Shown: positions 1-6,872 of the stretch, one piece after another
Layout: each line of letters opens with the position of its first letter
Position numbering within the stretch: the stretch's first letter is position 1
Source of the DNA: an uncultured Chlorobiota bacterium
GTDB taxonomy: Bacteria > Bacteroidota > Kapaibacteriia > OLB7
Length of the DNA: 12,220 bases
Direction: 5' to 3'
NCBI GenBank assembly: GCA_946481475.1
Contig: CAMLOB010000056.1
Coordinates: 1-12,220 of the forward strand
Notes under the pieces: generated by a model
Databases searched by the model: none
What the model saw: the letters and a program-made list of their open reading frames with translations, nothing else
Told to the model about the DNA's origin: nothing
Position numbers and translations under genes: made by a program

Positions 1-521
1 ATATTCCGATGGTGGTCAACGGCTATGATCCGGGATCGACCGGCTTCCGTCTGATCAGTCCGTCACGCAACGTCATCTTCAGTCCGGGCGATTCGCTGCG
101 GATCGTGGTCGAGTTCCAGCCGACCGAGGAGCGGGAGTACGACGGGACTGTGGGACTTGTCTTCAGTCCGGCACGCGACACGTTCAGAATTGATCTGACC
201 GGCAGAGGCGTTACCGAGATCAGTGGTGTGGCCGAGGAGGGGGACGCCGGTCTGTCGATCCTTGAAGCGATGTGGCCCAATCCGACGCATGACCGGATCG
301 AACTTCTCCTTCGATCCGATGCGGTGGGGAGAATGTCGGCCACTCTGATGCTTGTCGATCCCGCAGGACGGATTGTCCGGGAAGAAGAGAGAGTGATAGA
401 GTTCTCCGACGGTGCGGTCCGTATCGGAATGGATCTCGGCTCTCTCCCCTCCGGTCCCTACCGACTGATAATCCGAACACCGGACCGACAATTCTCCCGG
501 GAAATCCATCTCATTCAATAG
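1..521 (+). CDS. T9SS-exported protein, 3' end (choice-of-anchor/ASH-like domain plus type A sorting domain), partial
   Basis: The reading frame is already open at the left edge (codons from position 3) and ends at TAG 519-521, so this is the C-terminal part of a longer protein; the ATG at 9 is probably internal. Counting from that ATG, residues 20-68 (SPGDSLRIVVEFQPTEE...LTGRGV) look like the end of an Ig-like ASH/choice-of-anchor D domain. Residues 83-170 match a T9SS type A sorting domain: an MWPNPTHDRIEL start, a LVDPAGRIV strand, then DLGSLPSGPYRLIIRT and a short final strand. In this family the domain directs passage through the outer membrane by the type IX system and is normally cleaved, leaving the cargo released or attached to the surface. 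The function of the cargo lies outside the window. The sorting domain is clear; the ASH assignment is softer. Confidence 0.88.
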   Translation, partial: IPMVVNGYDPGSTGFRLISPSRNVIFSPGDSLRIVVEFQPTEEREYDGTVGLVFSPARDTFRIDLTGRGVTEISGVAEEGDAGLSILEAMWPNPTHDRIELLLRSDAVGRMSATLMLVDPAGRIVREEERVIEFSDGAVRIGMDLGSLPSGPYRLIIRTPDRQFSREIHLIQ

Positions 522-569
522 GGCCGCGCGTATACGGGGCGTTCTCCGTGTGGACGGCATTCCGATCCT

Positions 570-592
570 CATGCGGCACATCATTCCGCATG
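570..592. repeat. Short inverted repeat after the T9SS cargo gene
   Basis: CATGCGG at 570-576 and CCGCATG at 586-592 form a 7-bp stem with a 9-nt loop, 48 bp beyond the stop at 521. There is no T-tract after it, so it is a weak terminator candidate at best and could be chance in GC-rich DNA. Confidence 0.3.
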
Positions 593-622
593 CCCGCCCC
601 CCTTTCCTCAACGCATTGTTGC

Positions 623-639
623 GACTCATCGAATGAGTC
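623..639. promoter_or_regulatory. 17-bp inverted repeat upstream of the YadA-like gene (possible operator)
   Basis: GACTCAT at 623-629 and ATGAGTC at 633-639 are perfect inverted 7-mers separated by CGA. A TATATTCG sequence follows at 646-653, one mismatch from the Bacteroidota -7 element TAnnTTTG, and the gene starts at 703. A regulator-binding site next to a promoter would fit, but no TTG at the usual -33 distance is present. The symmetry is seen directly; the role is inferred. Confidence 0.3.
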
Positions 640-702
640 CTTCGCTATATTCGACCGCCTTGATAACAATCCACACGATCAGGATCGGATATAGATACCT
701 AC

Positions 703-2133
703 ATGAAATCTCGCACACTTTTGCTGACCGGCTGGTCTCTTCTCTTCCTCCCTTTCCTTCTGGCAGCGCAGGACCGCGACGTGCGTGCCGAGCATCTCGT
801 CCTCGACGATGACGGAGGGGGAGGGGGGACGAATACGATGACGATCCGTGCCCCCTCCACGCTGACGCAGAACATTGTTCTGACGATACCGCAGCCGACC
901 GGCGGAACGGCCGAGTTCCTGCTGGCTCCCCCCGGCAGCCCGGGAGCCTGGCTGCGTGGAGGGAATGCCGGAATAAATCCGGCGGTCGACTATCTGGGAA
1001 CGTCGACCGGTGTGGACTTCGTGATCGGTACCAACGGCAGCGAACGTCTGCGGGTCGAGGCCGACGGAGATATCGGGATCGGAACATCCGGTCCGTCGGC
1101 CCGGCTTGATCTGGTGCAGACCGGATCGCAGCCGGTGCTGGAAGCTCGCGGCGGAAGCGTTCTGTTCGACGGAAACACCGGCACAACACCCGCCTCGGGA
1201 GCCGGGACACGGTTGATGTGGATTCCGGGGAAGTCGGCTTTTCGTGCCGGTTACGTTCCGGGGAGCGAGTGGAACGACACGAACATCGGACAGTATTCGG
1301 TCGGACTGGGATATGCGGCGCAGGCCTCCGGACAGTATGCGGTTTCGCTGTCCGGTACCGCCACCGGATCCGAAGCGATCGCCATCGGCTATGCAACCTC
1401 GAGCGGCACCTCGTCGGTCGCCATCGGCGGAAACAACACCACTGCAAGCGGGTTCATCGCGGTCTGCCTCGGTTCCGGGAGTCTGGCGAGCGGAGGCTAC
1501 TCGACGGTGATCGGCAGAGAGAATACGGCGGCCGGGACCTACGGATCGGTGATCGGCGGATACGGCATGACGCTCGATGCCGGGGCGACGCGGAGCTTCG
1601 GTTTTCTGGGGGGGAATACCGGGTCGAACCCGATGACGATCAGCGCCCCCGACGTCGCCGTCTTCGGGAACACCGATCTGTGGCTTGCCAACAACGACAA
1701 CGGTGCAAGTCGCCTCCTCTTCTATGAACCGAATTCCACAACCGGGGCTTTTCCCGGCACGGCAAACTATACGGCGTTTCGAGCCGGGGCGCAGACCGGA
1801 AATATCGAGTACGTTCTCCCCGCAACCGCACCGACGGCCGGACAGGTCCTCTCGGCCTCGGCGGTCACACCCGGCACGCCGACGGTGGTGACGCTCGCGT
1901 GGGCGGCCGACGCGACGGCGACGGCACCTGACGGCGGGGACGTACCGACATCAATCGGGGAGGTTGACGGAGGAGAAGATGAGCGGATCGGAAGATTGAT
2001 GGAGCTGATCGAAAAGCAGGGGAGGGAGATCGAGGCGTTGCGGCGGGAGGTGGAACGATTGAAGACGGAGACCGTTGTTCCCGTCGAATCGATGCGGACA
2101 AATCGAACCGAAGAGATGCGGGACGTGGAGTGA
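703..2133 (+). CDS. Secreted YadA-head-like repeat protein with C-terminal coiled coil
   Basis: A 476-residue protein starting at ATG 703 with a clear signal peptide (hydrophobic core at residues 5-20, probable cleavage after LLAAQ). Residues 45-75 (NTMTIRAPSTL...) and 355-400 (TANYTAFRAG...VLPATAPTAGQVL) resemble the phage-tail-like segments common in exported proteins of this group. Residues 107-137 carry the FVIGTNGSERLRV...GDIGIGT pattern of tail-fibre-like proteins. Residues 195-290 hold repeats of the YadA-head type (SVGLGYAAQASG, AIAIGYATSSG, SVAIGGNNTTASG, STVIGRENTAAG), which form left-handed parallel beta-rolls in trimeric adhesins. Residues 424-456 (RIGRLMELIEKQGREIEAL...) are a heptad coiled coil, probably a trimer stalk. 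There is no YadA beta-barrel anchor and no T9SS domain, so how it is held or released is unknown. The start has only a weak ribosome-binding site. It appears to stand alone, ending at the shared terminator. Confidence 0.8.
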   Translation: MKSRTLLLTGWSLLFLPFLLAAQDRDVRAEHLVLDDDGGGGGTNTMTIRAPSTLTQNIVLTIPQPTGGTAEFLLAPPGSPGAWLRGGNAGINPAVDYLGTSTGVDFVIGTNGSERLRVEADGDIGIGTSGPSARLDLVQTGSQPVLEARGGSVLFDGNTGTTPASGAGTRLMWIPGKSAFRAGYVPGSEWNDTNIGQYSVGLGYAAQASGQYAVSLSGTATGSEAIAIGYATSSGTSSVAIGGNNTTASGFIAVCLGSGSLASGGYSTVIGRENTAAGTYGSVIGGYGMTLDAGATRSFGFLGGNTGSNPMTISAPDVAVFGNTDLWLANNDNGASRLLFYEPNSTTGAFPGTANYTAFRAGAQTGNIEYVLPATAPTAGQVLSASAVTPGTPTVVTLAWAADATATAPDGGDVPTSIGEVDGGEDERIGRLMELIEKQGREIEALRREVERLKTETVVPVESMRTNRTEEMRDVE

Positions 2134-2164
2134 TCGGAAGCTCAAACACGTTTGCCGGAAAGAG

Positions 2165-2194
2165 AGAGGGGAAGGCTCTGAAGCCTTCCCCTCT
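2165..2194. terminator. Bidirectional hairpin terminator between convergent genes
   Basis: AGAGGGGAAGGCT (2165-2177) and AGCCTTCCCCTCT (2182-2194) make a perfect 13-bp stem with the 4-nt loop CTGA, followed on the plus strand by a pyrimidine-rich, partly T run (TGTTCTTCT). It lies 31 bp after the stop of the YadA-like gene and about 50 bp after the stop of the minus-strand thioredoxin-like gene, so it can serve both. Confidence 0.8.
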
Positions 2195-2243
2195 TGTTCT
2201 TCTATAACCGATTCTCTGTTTCCGGGATGTGCAGATCCCGATT

Positions 2244-3434
2244 TCAGCTTCCACTGACTCCCGTGCCGGTGATCTTCTCCAGCAATTCCTTCGTCCCCGA
2301 GACATCGTCCCCTTCCTCCTCGCCGATCCGGATCGCCTTGCGCGCCTGCTTCTCGGCTTCGGCCGGATTTCCCGTCTTGTAGAGAAGTGCGGCGTAGGTG
2401 TCGATGTACATCCAGTTCTCCGGCTCCGCCTCCAGCACCGGTTTCATCCACTCGGCGGCTTTTGCCAGTGTTTCCTGATCGTCGCTGTTTTCGTAGAGCG
2501 TCCAGCAGATCGAGTTGATCCGGTTGACGTTCGTCGGGTCCTGTGCGATCATCTTCTCACCGATCCCCGCATACTTGTTCCACTCCTCGGTCTGTTCGTA
2601 ATAGAACTGCTCGAAGACGAGCTTCCACATCTCCTGCTTCCCGGAGAGAACGTACTCGTCCAGCGGAGCCAGCGCCTCGCGCATCATCTTCTCGTTCTTC
2701 TCCTTTGCGGCCGCATAGACCTTCCCCTGAATCTGGCCGCTGACGACATCCCGCACCTCTTCCTCACCATATCGCGTTACGTACTCGTTGAAGTTGGCCA
2801 GCAGGTGCTTCTGATATTTTTCCCCACCGCCGAACCGCCACATCACCGACCAGCTTACCTCGGAGAAGAGATCCTCCTGCGCGTCGAGGAACTCCACGAC
2901 TTCTTCTTCCTCCGGCCAGGCCCGGTCCTCTCCCTTCAGAAACGACGTCCGGTAGAACTCCGGGAAGGGGACGTTGAGGTCACGGGAGTCGAAGGCGAAG
3001 ACCCGTTCTTCCTTGACCGCCAGCGCCTTGCGGCACTCGGCGATGAATTCCTGATTGTCCGGCGTGTAGCCGTGCTGGATGTGGACGAGTTGTCCGGCGG
3101 GATTGAAGAAGAGAATGGTCGGGTAGCTGTTGACGCGCAGTTTCATCCCGAGGTCGATTCCGATCCCCTCCTCGAAGTTGATCTTGACCGGAATGAAGTT
3201 CTCGTTGACGACCGCCCCGACCCCGGCGTCGGTGAAGGTCTCCTTGTCCATCACCTTGCACCAGCCGCACCAGTCGGTGTAGGCGTCGACCATGATGTAC
3301 TTGTTCTCCTTTGCGGCAAGATCCAGCGCCTCCTGCCAGGTCCCTTTGAAGAACTGAACGCCCTCTGCATGGAGGAGTGTGCCGGTCAGCAAAAGAAGAA
3401 GGACCGATATCGACGTGCGAACGGTTGTGATCAT
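2244..3434 (-). CDS. Exported thioredoxin-fold protein with C-terminal TPR repeats
   Basis: A 396-residue protein. The start at 3434 is chosen because a signal peptide follows immediately (ITTVRTSISVLLLLLTGTLLHA) and GGAG lies about 7 nt upstream; an upstream in-frame ATG at 3503 would bury the signal peptide. Residues 30-140 are a thioredoxin-like domain: KYIMVDAYTDWCGWCKVM with the redox pair C56/C59 (CGWC), and the cis-proline motif SYPT at 103-106. It resembles the thioredoxin_7/DUF255-like exported thiol proteins of Bacteroidota, which probably reduce or isomerise disulfides in the periplasm. Residues about 150-300 are helical and rich in Glu and Lys. Residues 304-376 (INSICWTLYE...WMYIDTYAALLYKTGNPAEAEKQARKAI) are tetratricopeptide repeats for protein binding. 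The partner is unknown. It lies 219 bp downstream of propeller gene A on the same strand, so it probably has its own promoter. Confidence 0.85.
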   Translation of the reverse strand: MITTVRTSISVLLLLLTGTLLHAEGVQFFKGTWQEALDLAAKENKYIMVDAYTDWCGWCKVMDKETFTDAGVGAVVNENFIPVKINFEEGIGIDLGMKLRVNSYPTILFFNPAGQLVHIQHGYTPDNQEFIAECRKALAVKEERVFAFDSRDLNVPFPEFYRTSFLKGEDRAWPEEEEVVEFLDAQEDLFSEVSWSVMWRFGGGEKYQKHLLANFNEYVTRYGEEEVRDVVSGQIQGKVYAAAKEKNEKMMREALAPLDEYVLSGKQEMWKLVFEQFYYEQTEEWNKYAGIGEKMIAQDPTNVNRINSICWTLYENSDDQETLAKAAEWMKPVLEAEPENWMYIDTYAALLYKTGNPAEAEKQARKAIRIGEEEGDDVSGTKELLEKITGTGVSGS

Positions 3435-3653
3435 AACAGGCTCCGGTTTGTATGGATGAGAGAAACTCTGATTCTCGGACTTCAGACATTCAACATAACA
3501 CAAAGAAGAGAAAACGGGTTACGAATCTTACCGATTCTCTGACGGGCCGCATGATGATGCGGTCTCCGTTTTTCGCGGATTTCCTCCTCTTCCTTCCGGT
3601 TATTGTCACTTCCCGGCCCCGGGGTTGCATCGCCGGGTATTTTGTTCCCGATT

Positions 3654-4766
3654 CTATCGTCCCCGATCCGTCCGGTACTCCGGATACCTCCCCTGCATCC
3701 CCTCCGGACGCTCCGTCTGCGACAGATCCAGTTCCCCCGGAATCACCCGCGATCCCGTCCCCTCCTCAACTCCCGAAGGCGTATCGATGCGGGCCAGAAT
3801 GCTGCGGTTCGTGTCGGGATCGGACAACAGAAGGAAGAGGGCATTCTCTCCGGCGGCGACAACTTCATGGATCGACCAGTGAAACGCCTCGTTGCCGGGC
3901 ACCGGTTCCGGGAAAGCGATCGAATCGGGCCAGGTCATCCCGCCGTCGCGGGAGATGCGCATGTAGCCGGCCGCGGTGTAGGCGCCGATTCCGTCCTTCC
4001 AGACGGAGATCGACAGGGGGTATTCAAACTTTCCGTGACTCCACCTCTCCCCTCCATTGACCGTGGTGTAGAGTCCCCACGGATACCAGCTTGCCACAAA
4101 GCCGGTATCGGGGGAGGTGAAGCAGACATCGTACACTTCACCGAAGCTGAATTGTGATCCCTTCAGCAGTTCCCACGTCTCGCCGCCGTCGGCGCTTCGC
4201 CAGACACCGAACTGGGTCTGATATGCGTGAATCAGCAACCCGTCGGTAACGTCGACGCCGGCGATTCTGGCTCCCTTCGGCGGCGTGAACTCCCGATACG
4301 TCGCCCCGCCGTCGGTTGTCGACAGCAGCGATCCGCCGGCGACAACGAACCAGTGCCGACTGTCGATCACCTCGACCTCCTCGATCCGGACCTGTTTGCC
4401 GGGGAGCGTTGTGGTCCAGGCGGAATCCGGGTGGGGAGTGATGTGGAGCCTTCCGGCCGCGTCTGCGATCATCAACCCGTTCTCGCCGAAGACTCCGACG
4501 GCCGTGTATACCGTGGTGAACGTCTCCGTGAGTGGGGCCAACGATACCTCCCGCCACGTCGTTCCGGCATCGGTTGTGTGCAACAGGAGTGAATTCGCCA
4601 GGGCGTATCCTTCGGACGCATTCCGGAAGACGAGGTCGTGCAGCGCATAATCGACGTCGAACGGGGTGACCAGTTGGGATTGTGCCTGAAGTCCGGTTCG
4701 TGGTACAAACATGGAAACGGCGGCAAGAAGACCAAAGACCAGTAGTTGTTGTAAAGAGCGTTTCAT
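3654..4766 (-). CDS. Secreted Asp-box (BNR/Ycf48-like) beta-propeller protein, paralogue A
   Basis: A 370-residue protein. The start at 4766 is preceded by AGGTGA six nt upstream and gives a signal peptide (MKRSLQQLLVFGLLAAVSMF...LQAQS). It has five Asp-box-like motifs, typical of BNR/sialidase and Ycf48/HCF136 propellers: TTDAGTTW (64-71), TTDGGATY (150-157), SADGGETW (191-198), a weak TVNGGERW (235-242), and SRDGGMTW (272-279). No catalytic sialidase residues could be recognised, so an extracytoplasmic binding or scaffold propeller is more likely than an enzyme. It has no T9SS domain. The C-terminal 20 residues (from T351) are probably the ancestral ending of this family, because this copy keeps the original left flank of the tandem duplication. 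It lies 185 bp downstream of paralogue B on the same strand, with its own duplicated promoter region between them. Confidence 0.82.
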   Translation of the reverse strand: MKRSLQQLLVFGLLAAVSMFVPRTGLQAQSQLVTPFDVDYALHDLVFRNASEGYALANSLLLHTTDAGTTWREVSLAPLTETFTTVYTAVGVFGENGLMIADAAGRLHITPHPDSAWTTTLPGKQVRIEEVEVIDSRHWFVVAGGSLLSTTDGGATYREFTPPKGARIAGVDVTDGLLIHAYQTQFGVWRSADGGETWELLKGSQFSFGEVYDVCFTSPDTGFVASWYPWGLYTTVNGGERWSHGKFEYPLSISVWKDGIGAYTAAGYMRISRDGGMTWPDSIAFPEPVPGNEAFHWSIHEVVAAGENALFLLLSDPDTNRSILARIDTPSGVEEGTGSRVIPGELDLSQTERPEGMQGRYPEYRTDRGR

Positions 4767-5126
4767 AGGAATCACCTGTTGTTCAAAGTTGCTGTGTGGT
4801 ATCGGGCTCCAATCTATCCTGCGACCTTCCCGTTCCGACAGGAGTAATCGTGGGAGAGTCAGGACAGATGGGGATGGAGGGAACCGGGGCGTTGCGGCGA
4901 TGCTTCCGGCTTCTCTGCGAATGCGATGTGACCCGTATGTTCGCGGAGTCGTCAATTCTGTCCGGAACCCTGCCCGGAAAACGGAGCCGACATTTTCGAA
5001 GAGAGCCATGATATAGGCAGGTCCGCCTTTCCCGAAGACCGATCATTGCCGGCCTCATCGGCGGTCTGGTTATCGGGGCTGCCCCGTTCGCCTACGATCT
5101 TCCGCTGATCGATCAGGTCCTGTTCG
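3715..5126. repeat. Tandem duplication, left unit (about 1.41 kb)
   Basis: This unit aligns along its length with 5127-6547. It contains most of propeller gene A (minus strand), the divergent leader region and a 5'-terminal fragment of the membrane-protein gene (plus strand). It begins with GTCTG at 3715-3719; the same 5 bases occur at the internal junction (5127-5131) and at the right edge (6548-6552). The pairing is fixed by three anchors: the propeller starts at 4766 and 6175, the ATGs at 5008 and 6424, and the junctions. The offset drifts from 1409 to 1421 because of small indels. Confidence 0.9.
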
Positions 5127-6175
5127 GTCTGCGACAGATCAAGTTCCCCCGGAATCACCCGCGATTCCGATCGTTCGTCGACTCCCGACGGCACATCGAT
5201 GCGAGCCAGAAGGCTCCGGTCTTCGACTGCATCGGAAAGGAGAAGGTAAAGGAAGTCGTCGCCGACGGCAACAACTTTGTGGATTGACCAACTGCGGGCC
5301 GGTGGGCCGACCACCATCTTGGGGAAGGGGATCGAATCGGGCCAGCTCATCCCGCCGTCGCGGGAGATGCGCATGTAGCCGGCCGCGGTATAGGCGCCGA
5401 TCCCTTTCTTCGAGAGAGCGATCGATGAGGGATACTCAAATCCTCGGGATCTCCACGTCTCCCCTCCGTCAACCGTGGTATAGAGTCCCCAGGGATACAA
5501 GCTTGCGACAAAGCCTGTGTCCGGAGAGGAGAAGTGCACATCGATCAGCGTTCCCAGAGTGGATTGCACTCCTGCCAGAATATTCCACGTCTCTCCGCCG
5601 TCGGCGCTTCGCCAGATCTTGTACTGGTCCTGATATGCGTGGATCAGCGATGCGTCGGTCACGTCGACACCGGCAAATACTCCTCCGTGCGGCGGCGTGA
5701 ACTCCCGGTAGGTTTTTCCTCCGTCGGTTGTCGACAGAAGGGAGGGGCCGGCGACAACAAACCAGCGCAGGCTGTCGATCACTTCGATCTTCCCGATGCG
5801 GAACTGCTCCTCGAGGAGTGTCGTGGTCCACGCGGAATCGGGATGGGGAATACTATGAAACCTTCCCGCCGTGTCTACGAGCAGCAATCCGTTCTCGCCG
5901 AAGACCGCCACGGCCGTATAGATGGTGGTGAACCCTTCTGCAGGAGGCTTCAACGCCATCTCCCGCCATGTCGTTCCGGCATCGGTTGTGTGCAGCAGGG
6001 CCGAGTTTGCCAGGGCGTATCCTTCAATCTCATTTCTGAAAACGATATCGTGCAGTACGCGATCGACCTCGAAGGGGGCGACCAGTTGGGGTTGTGCCCG
6101 GAGCATAGGTGTCGGCAGAGACACAAGGAGGGGGACAAGAAGGCTGTACAGTAGCGGTCGGGAAATGCGTGTCAT
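4952..6175 (-). CDS. Secreted Asp-box beta-propeller protein, paralogue B, with chimeric C-terminus
   Basis: A 407-residue paralogue of the downstream propeller protein, about 70% identical by eye over residues 30-280. The start at 6175 has the same AGGTGATTCCT leader as its partner and opens a signal peptide (MTRISRPLLYSLLVPLLVSL...LRAQ). Asp-boxes: TTDAGTTW (63-70), TTDGGKTY (149-156), SADGGETW (190-197), TVDGGETW (234-241), SRDGGMSW (271-278); here the fourth keeps its Asp, which is Asn in paralogue A. The two proteins match to Q349. From T350 to N407 the 58-residue tail is unrelated to A because translation has crossed the duplication junction and reads the antisense strand of the truncated membrane-protein fragment. 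The tail is polar and charged (ERGSPDNQTADEAGNDRSSGK). Whether it is tolerated, cleaved or useful is unknown. Confidence 0.82.
   Translation of the reverse strand: MTRISRPLLYSLLVPLLVSLPTPMLRAQPQLVAPFEVDRVLHDIVFRNEIEGYALANSALLHTTDAGTTWREMALKPPAEGFTTIYTAVAVFGENGLLLVDTAGRFHSIPHPDSAWTTTLLEEQFRIGKIEVIDSLRWFVVAGPSLLSTTDGGKTYREFTPPHGGVFAGVDVTDASLIHAYQDQYKIWRSADGGETWNILAGVQSTLGTLIDVHFSSPDTGFVASLYPWGLYTTVDGGETWRSRGFEYPSSIALSKKGIGAYTAAGYMRISRDGGMSWPDSIPFPKMVVGPPARSWSIHKVVAVGDDFLYLLLSDAVEDRSLLARIDVPSGVDERSESRVIPGELDLSQTEQDLIDQRKIVGERGSPDNQTADEAGNDRSSGKADLPISWLSSKMSAPFSGQGSGQN
5008..5131 (+). pseudogene. 5' fragment of the small membrane-protein gene, created by tandem duplication
   Basis: This stretch matches the first part of the intact gene at 6424. 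It begins at the equivalent ATG (5008-5010) but then reads ATA TAG, so the original start is followed by a stop at 5014-5016. A 5-bp length difference lies just after it. From 5031 to 5131 it matches 6452-6552 with only three differences in 101 positions, then stops at the GTCTG junction and runs into the 3' end of a propeller copy. It lacks everything after the second membrane segment. It lies antisense under the 3' end of propeller gene B and supplies that protein's tail. Confidence 0.85.
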
Positions 6176-6547
6176 AGGAATCACCTGCTGTTCAGAGTGG
6201 CTGTGTTGTATCCGGTTCCAATCTATCTCCCGGCTTCCCGGCCCCGGCAGGAGTGATCGTGGGAGGAACAGGACAGATACGGGCCGATGCGACGGAGGGG
6301 ACTGCAGACCCCTCTCCCGTTCGGACACCTCTCCGATTGCGGTATCATCCGTATGTTTGTGTGGTAGTCAACCCTGTCCGGAATCCTGCCCGGAAAACGG
6401 AGCCGACATTTTCGAAGAGAGCCATGATACAAATGCGTCCACCTTCCCGTTCCCGAAGACCGATCATTGCCGGCCTTATCGGCGGTCTGGCTATCGGGGC
6501 GGCCCCGTTCGCCTACGATCTTCCGCTGATCGATCAGGTCCTGTTCG
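5127..6547. repeat. Tandem duplication, right unit (about 1.42 kb)
   Basis: The right-hand unit holds propeller gene B except its tail, the divergent leader and the 5' part of the intact membrane-protein gene. Identity with the left unit is patchy: 42 consecutive bases are identical at 3936-3977 and 5348-5389, and the 101-bp membrane-gene segment is nearly identical. Other stretches, such as the sequence coding for the last 60 propeller residues before the junction, have diverged strongly. The duplication is therefore not recent unless conversion has acted. Confidence 0.9.
6352..6359 (+). promoter_or_regulatory. Possible -7 promoter element (TAnnTTTG) for the membrane-protein gene
   Basis: TATGTTTG matches the Bacteroidota primary-sigma -7 consensus TAnnTTTG and lies 65 nt before the ATG at 6424. 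A TTG at 6337-6339 is too close for the usual -33 element, so support is partial. The duplicated copy at 4936-4943 reads TATGTTCG, losing a consensus base upstream of the dead remnant, as expected if the element mattered and selection was relaxed there. Confidence 0.35.
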
Positions 6548-6840
6548 GTCTGGGACTTCTGCTGACCTATGCCAGCATCGGCTTCCTCGTCTCCTTCCTC
6601 CCGCGGGTCGGACCCGGTTGGGCCTTCGGTCTGCTTGTCGGCGGAGTTTACAGCCTTCCCGGTTCGATCATGGTTGCGGTTCCTTATCCTCTCCGATCCG
6701 ACGCCCACGACTTCTACCGGAACTTTGCCGCCGGAGGGGCCGAGGAGTTTGTGATGACGATGATCTATGGTATGGCGGTCGGACTGGTCTGCGGTCTGGT
6801 GATGCCGCGTGACCGGAAGCGGGCAGAACGTTCTGACTGA
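6424..6840 (+). CDS. Small integral membrane protein, unknown function
   Basis: A 138-residue protein. ATG 6424 is chosen because GAAGAGAG precedes it by a few nt and because the duplicated fragment preserves an ATG at the same place; ATG 6433 is an alternative. After a short basic N-terminus (RPPSRSRRP) there are about four hydrophobic segments, at roughly residues 13-30, 38-58, 65-85 and 107-127. Between the last two is a soluble loop with SDAHDFYRNFAAGGAEE, and the C-terminus is basic (RDRKRAERSD). Glycine-rich helices (GLIGGLAIG, GMAVGLVCGL) suggest tight packing. I do not recognise a family. It is transcribed divergently from propeller gene B across a 248-bp shared leader and faces the DinB gene tail to tail with only 32 bp between them. 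It is the intact parent of the fragment at 5008. Confidence 0.72.
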   Translation: MIQMRPPSRSRRPIIAGLIGGLAIGAAPFAYDLPLIDQVLFGLGLLLTYASIGFLVSFLPRVGPGWAFGLLVGGVYSLPGSIMVAVPYPLRSDAHDFYRNFAAGGAEEFVMTMIYGMAVGLVCGLVMPRDRKRAERSD

Positions 6841-6872
6841 AAGAAGGGTGCATAGCGCACGGGTGTGACCGC

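Noticed and set aside
2229..3542. Open frame of 437 codons on the plus strand opposite the thioredoxin-like gene
   Set aside because: The minus strand carries the signal peptide, CGWC site and TPR repeats. The plus frame is Leu/Arg/Val/Asp-rich without motifs and runs across the intergenic region.
3547..3562. Small inverted repeat CCGCAT-GATG-ATGCGG between propeller A and the thioredoxin-like gene
   Set aside because: The stem is only 6 bp with no T-run on either strand; too weak to call a terminator or operator.
6253..6423. N-terminal extension of the small membrane protein upstream to 6253
   Set aside because: The extra residues show no membrane-protein character, the ribosome-binding site is at 6424, and the duplicated copy has the equivalent ATG at 5008 with frame-breaking changes nearby.
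3715..6547. The repeat as an insertion sequence or phase-variation cassette
   Set aside because: No transposase, no inverted terminal repeats and no recombinase are present. The unit boundaries cut through genes and fit simple tandem duplication.
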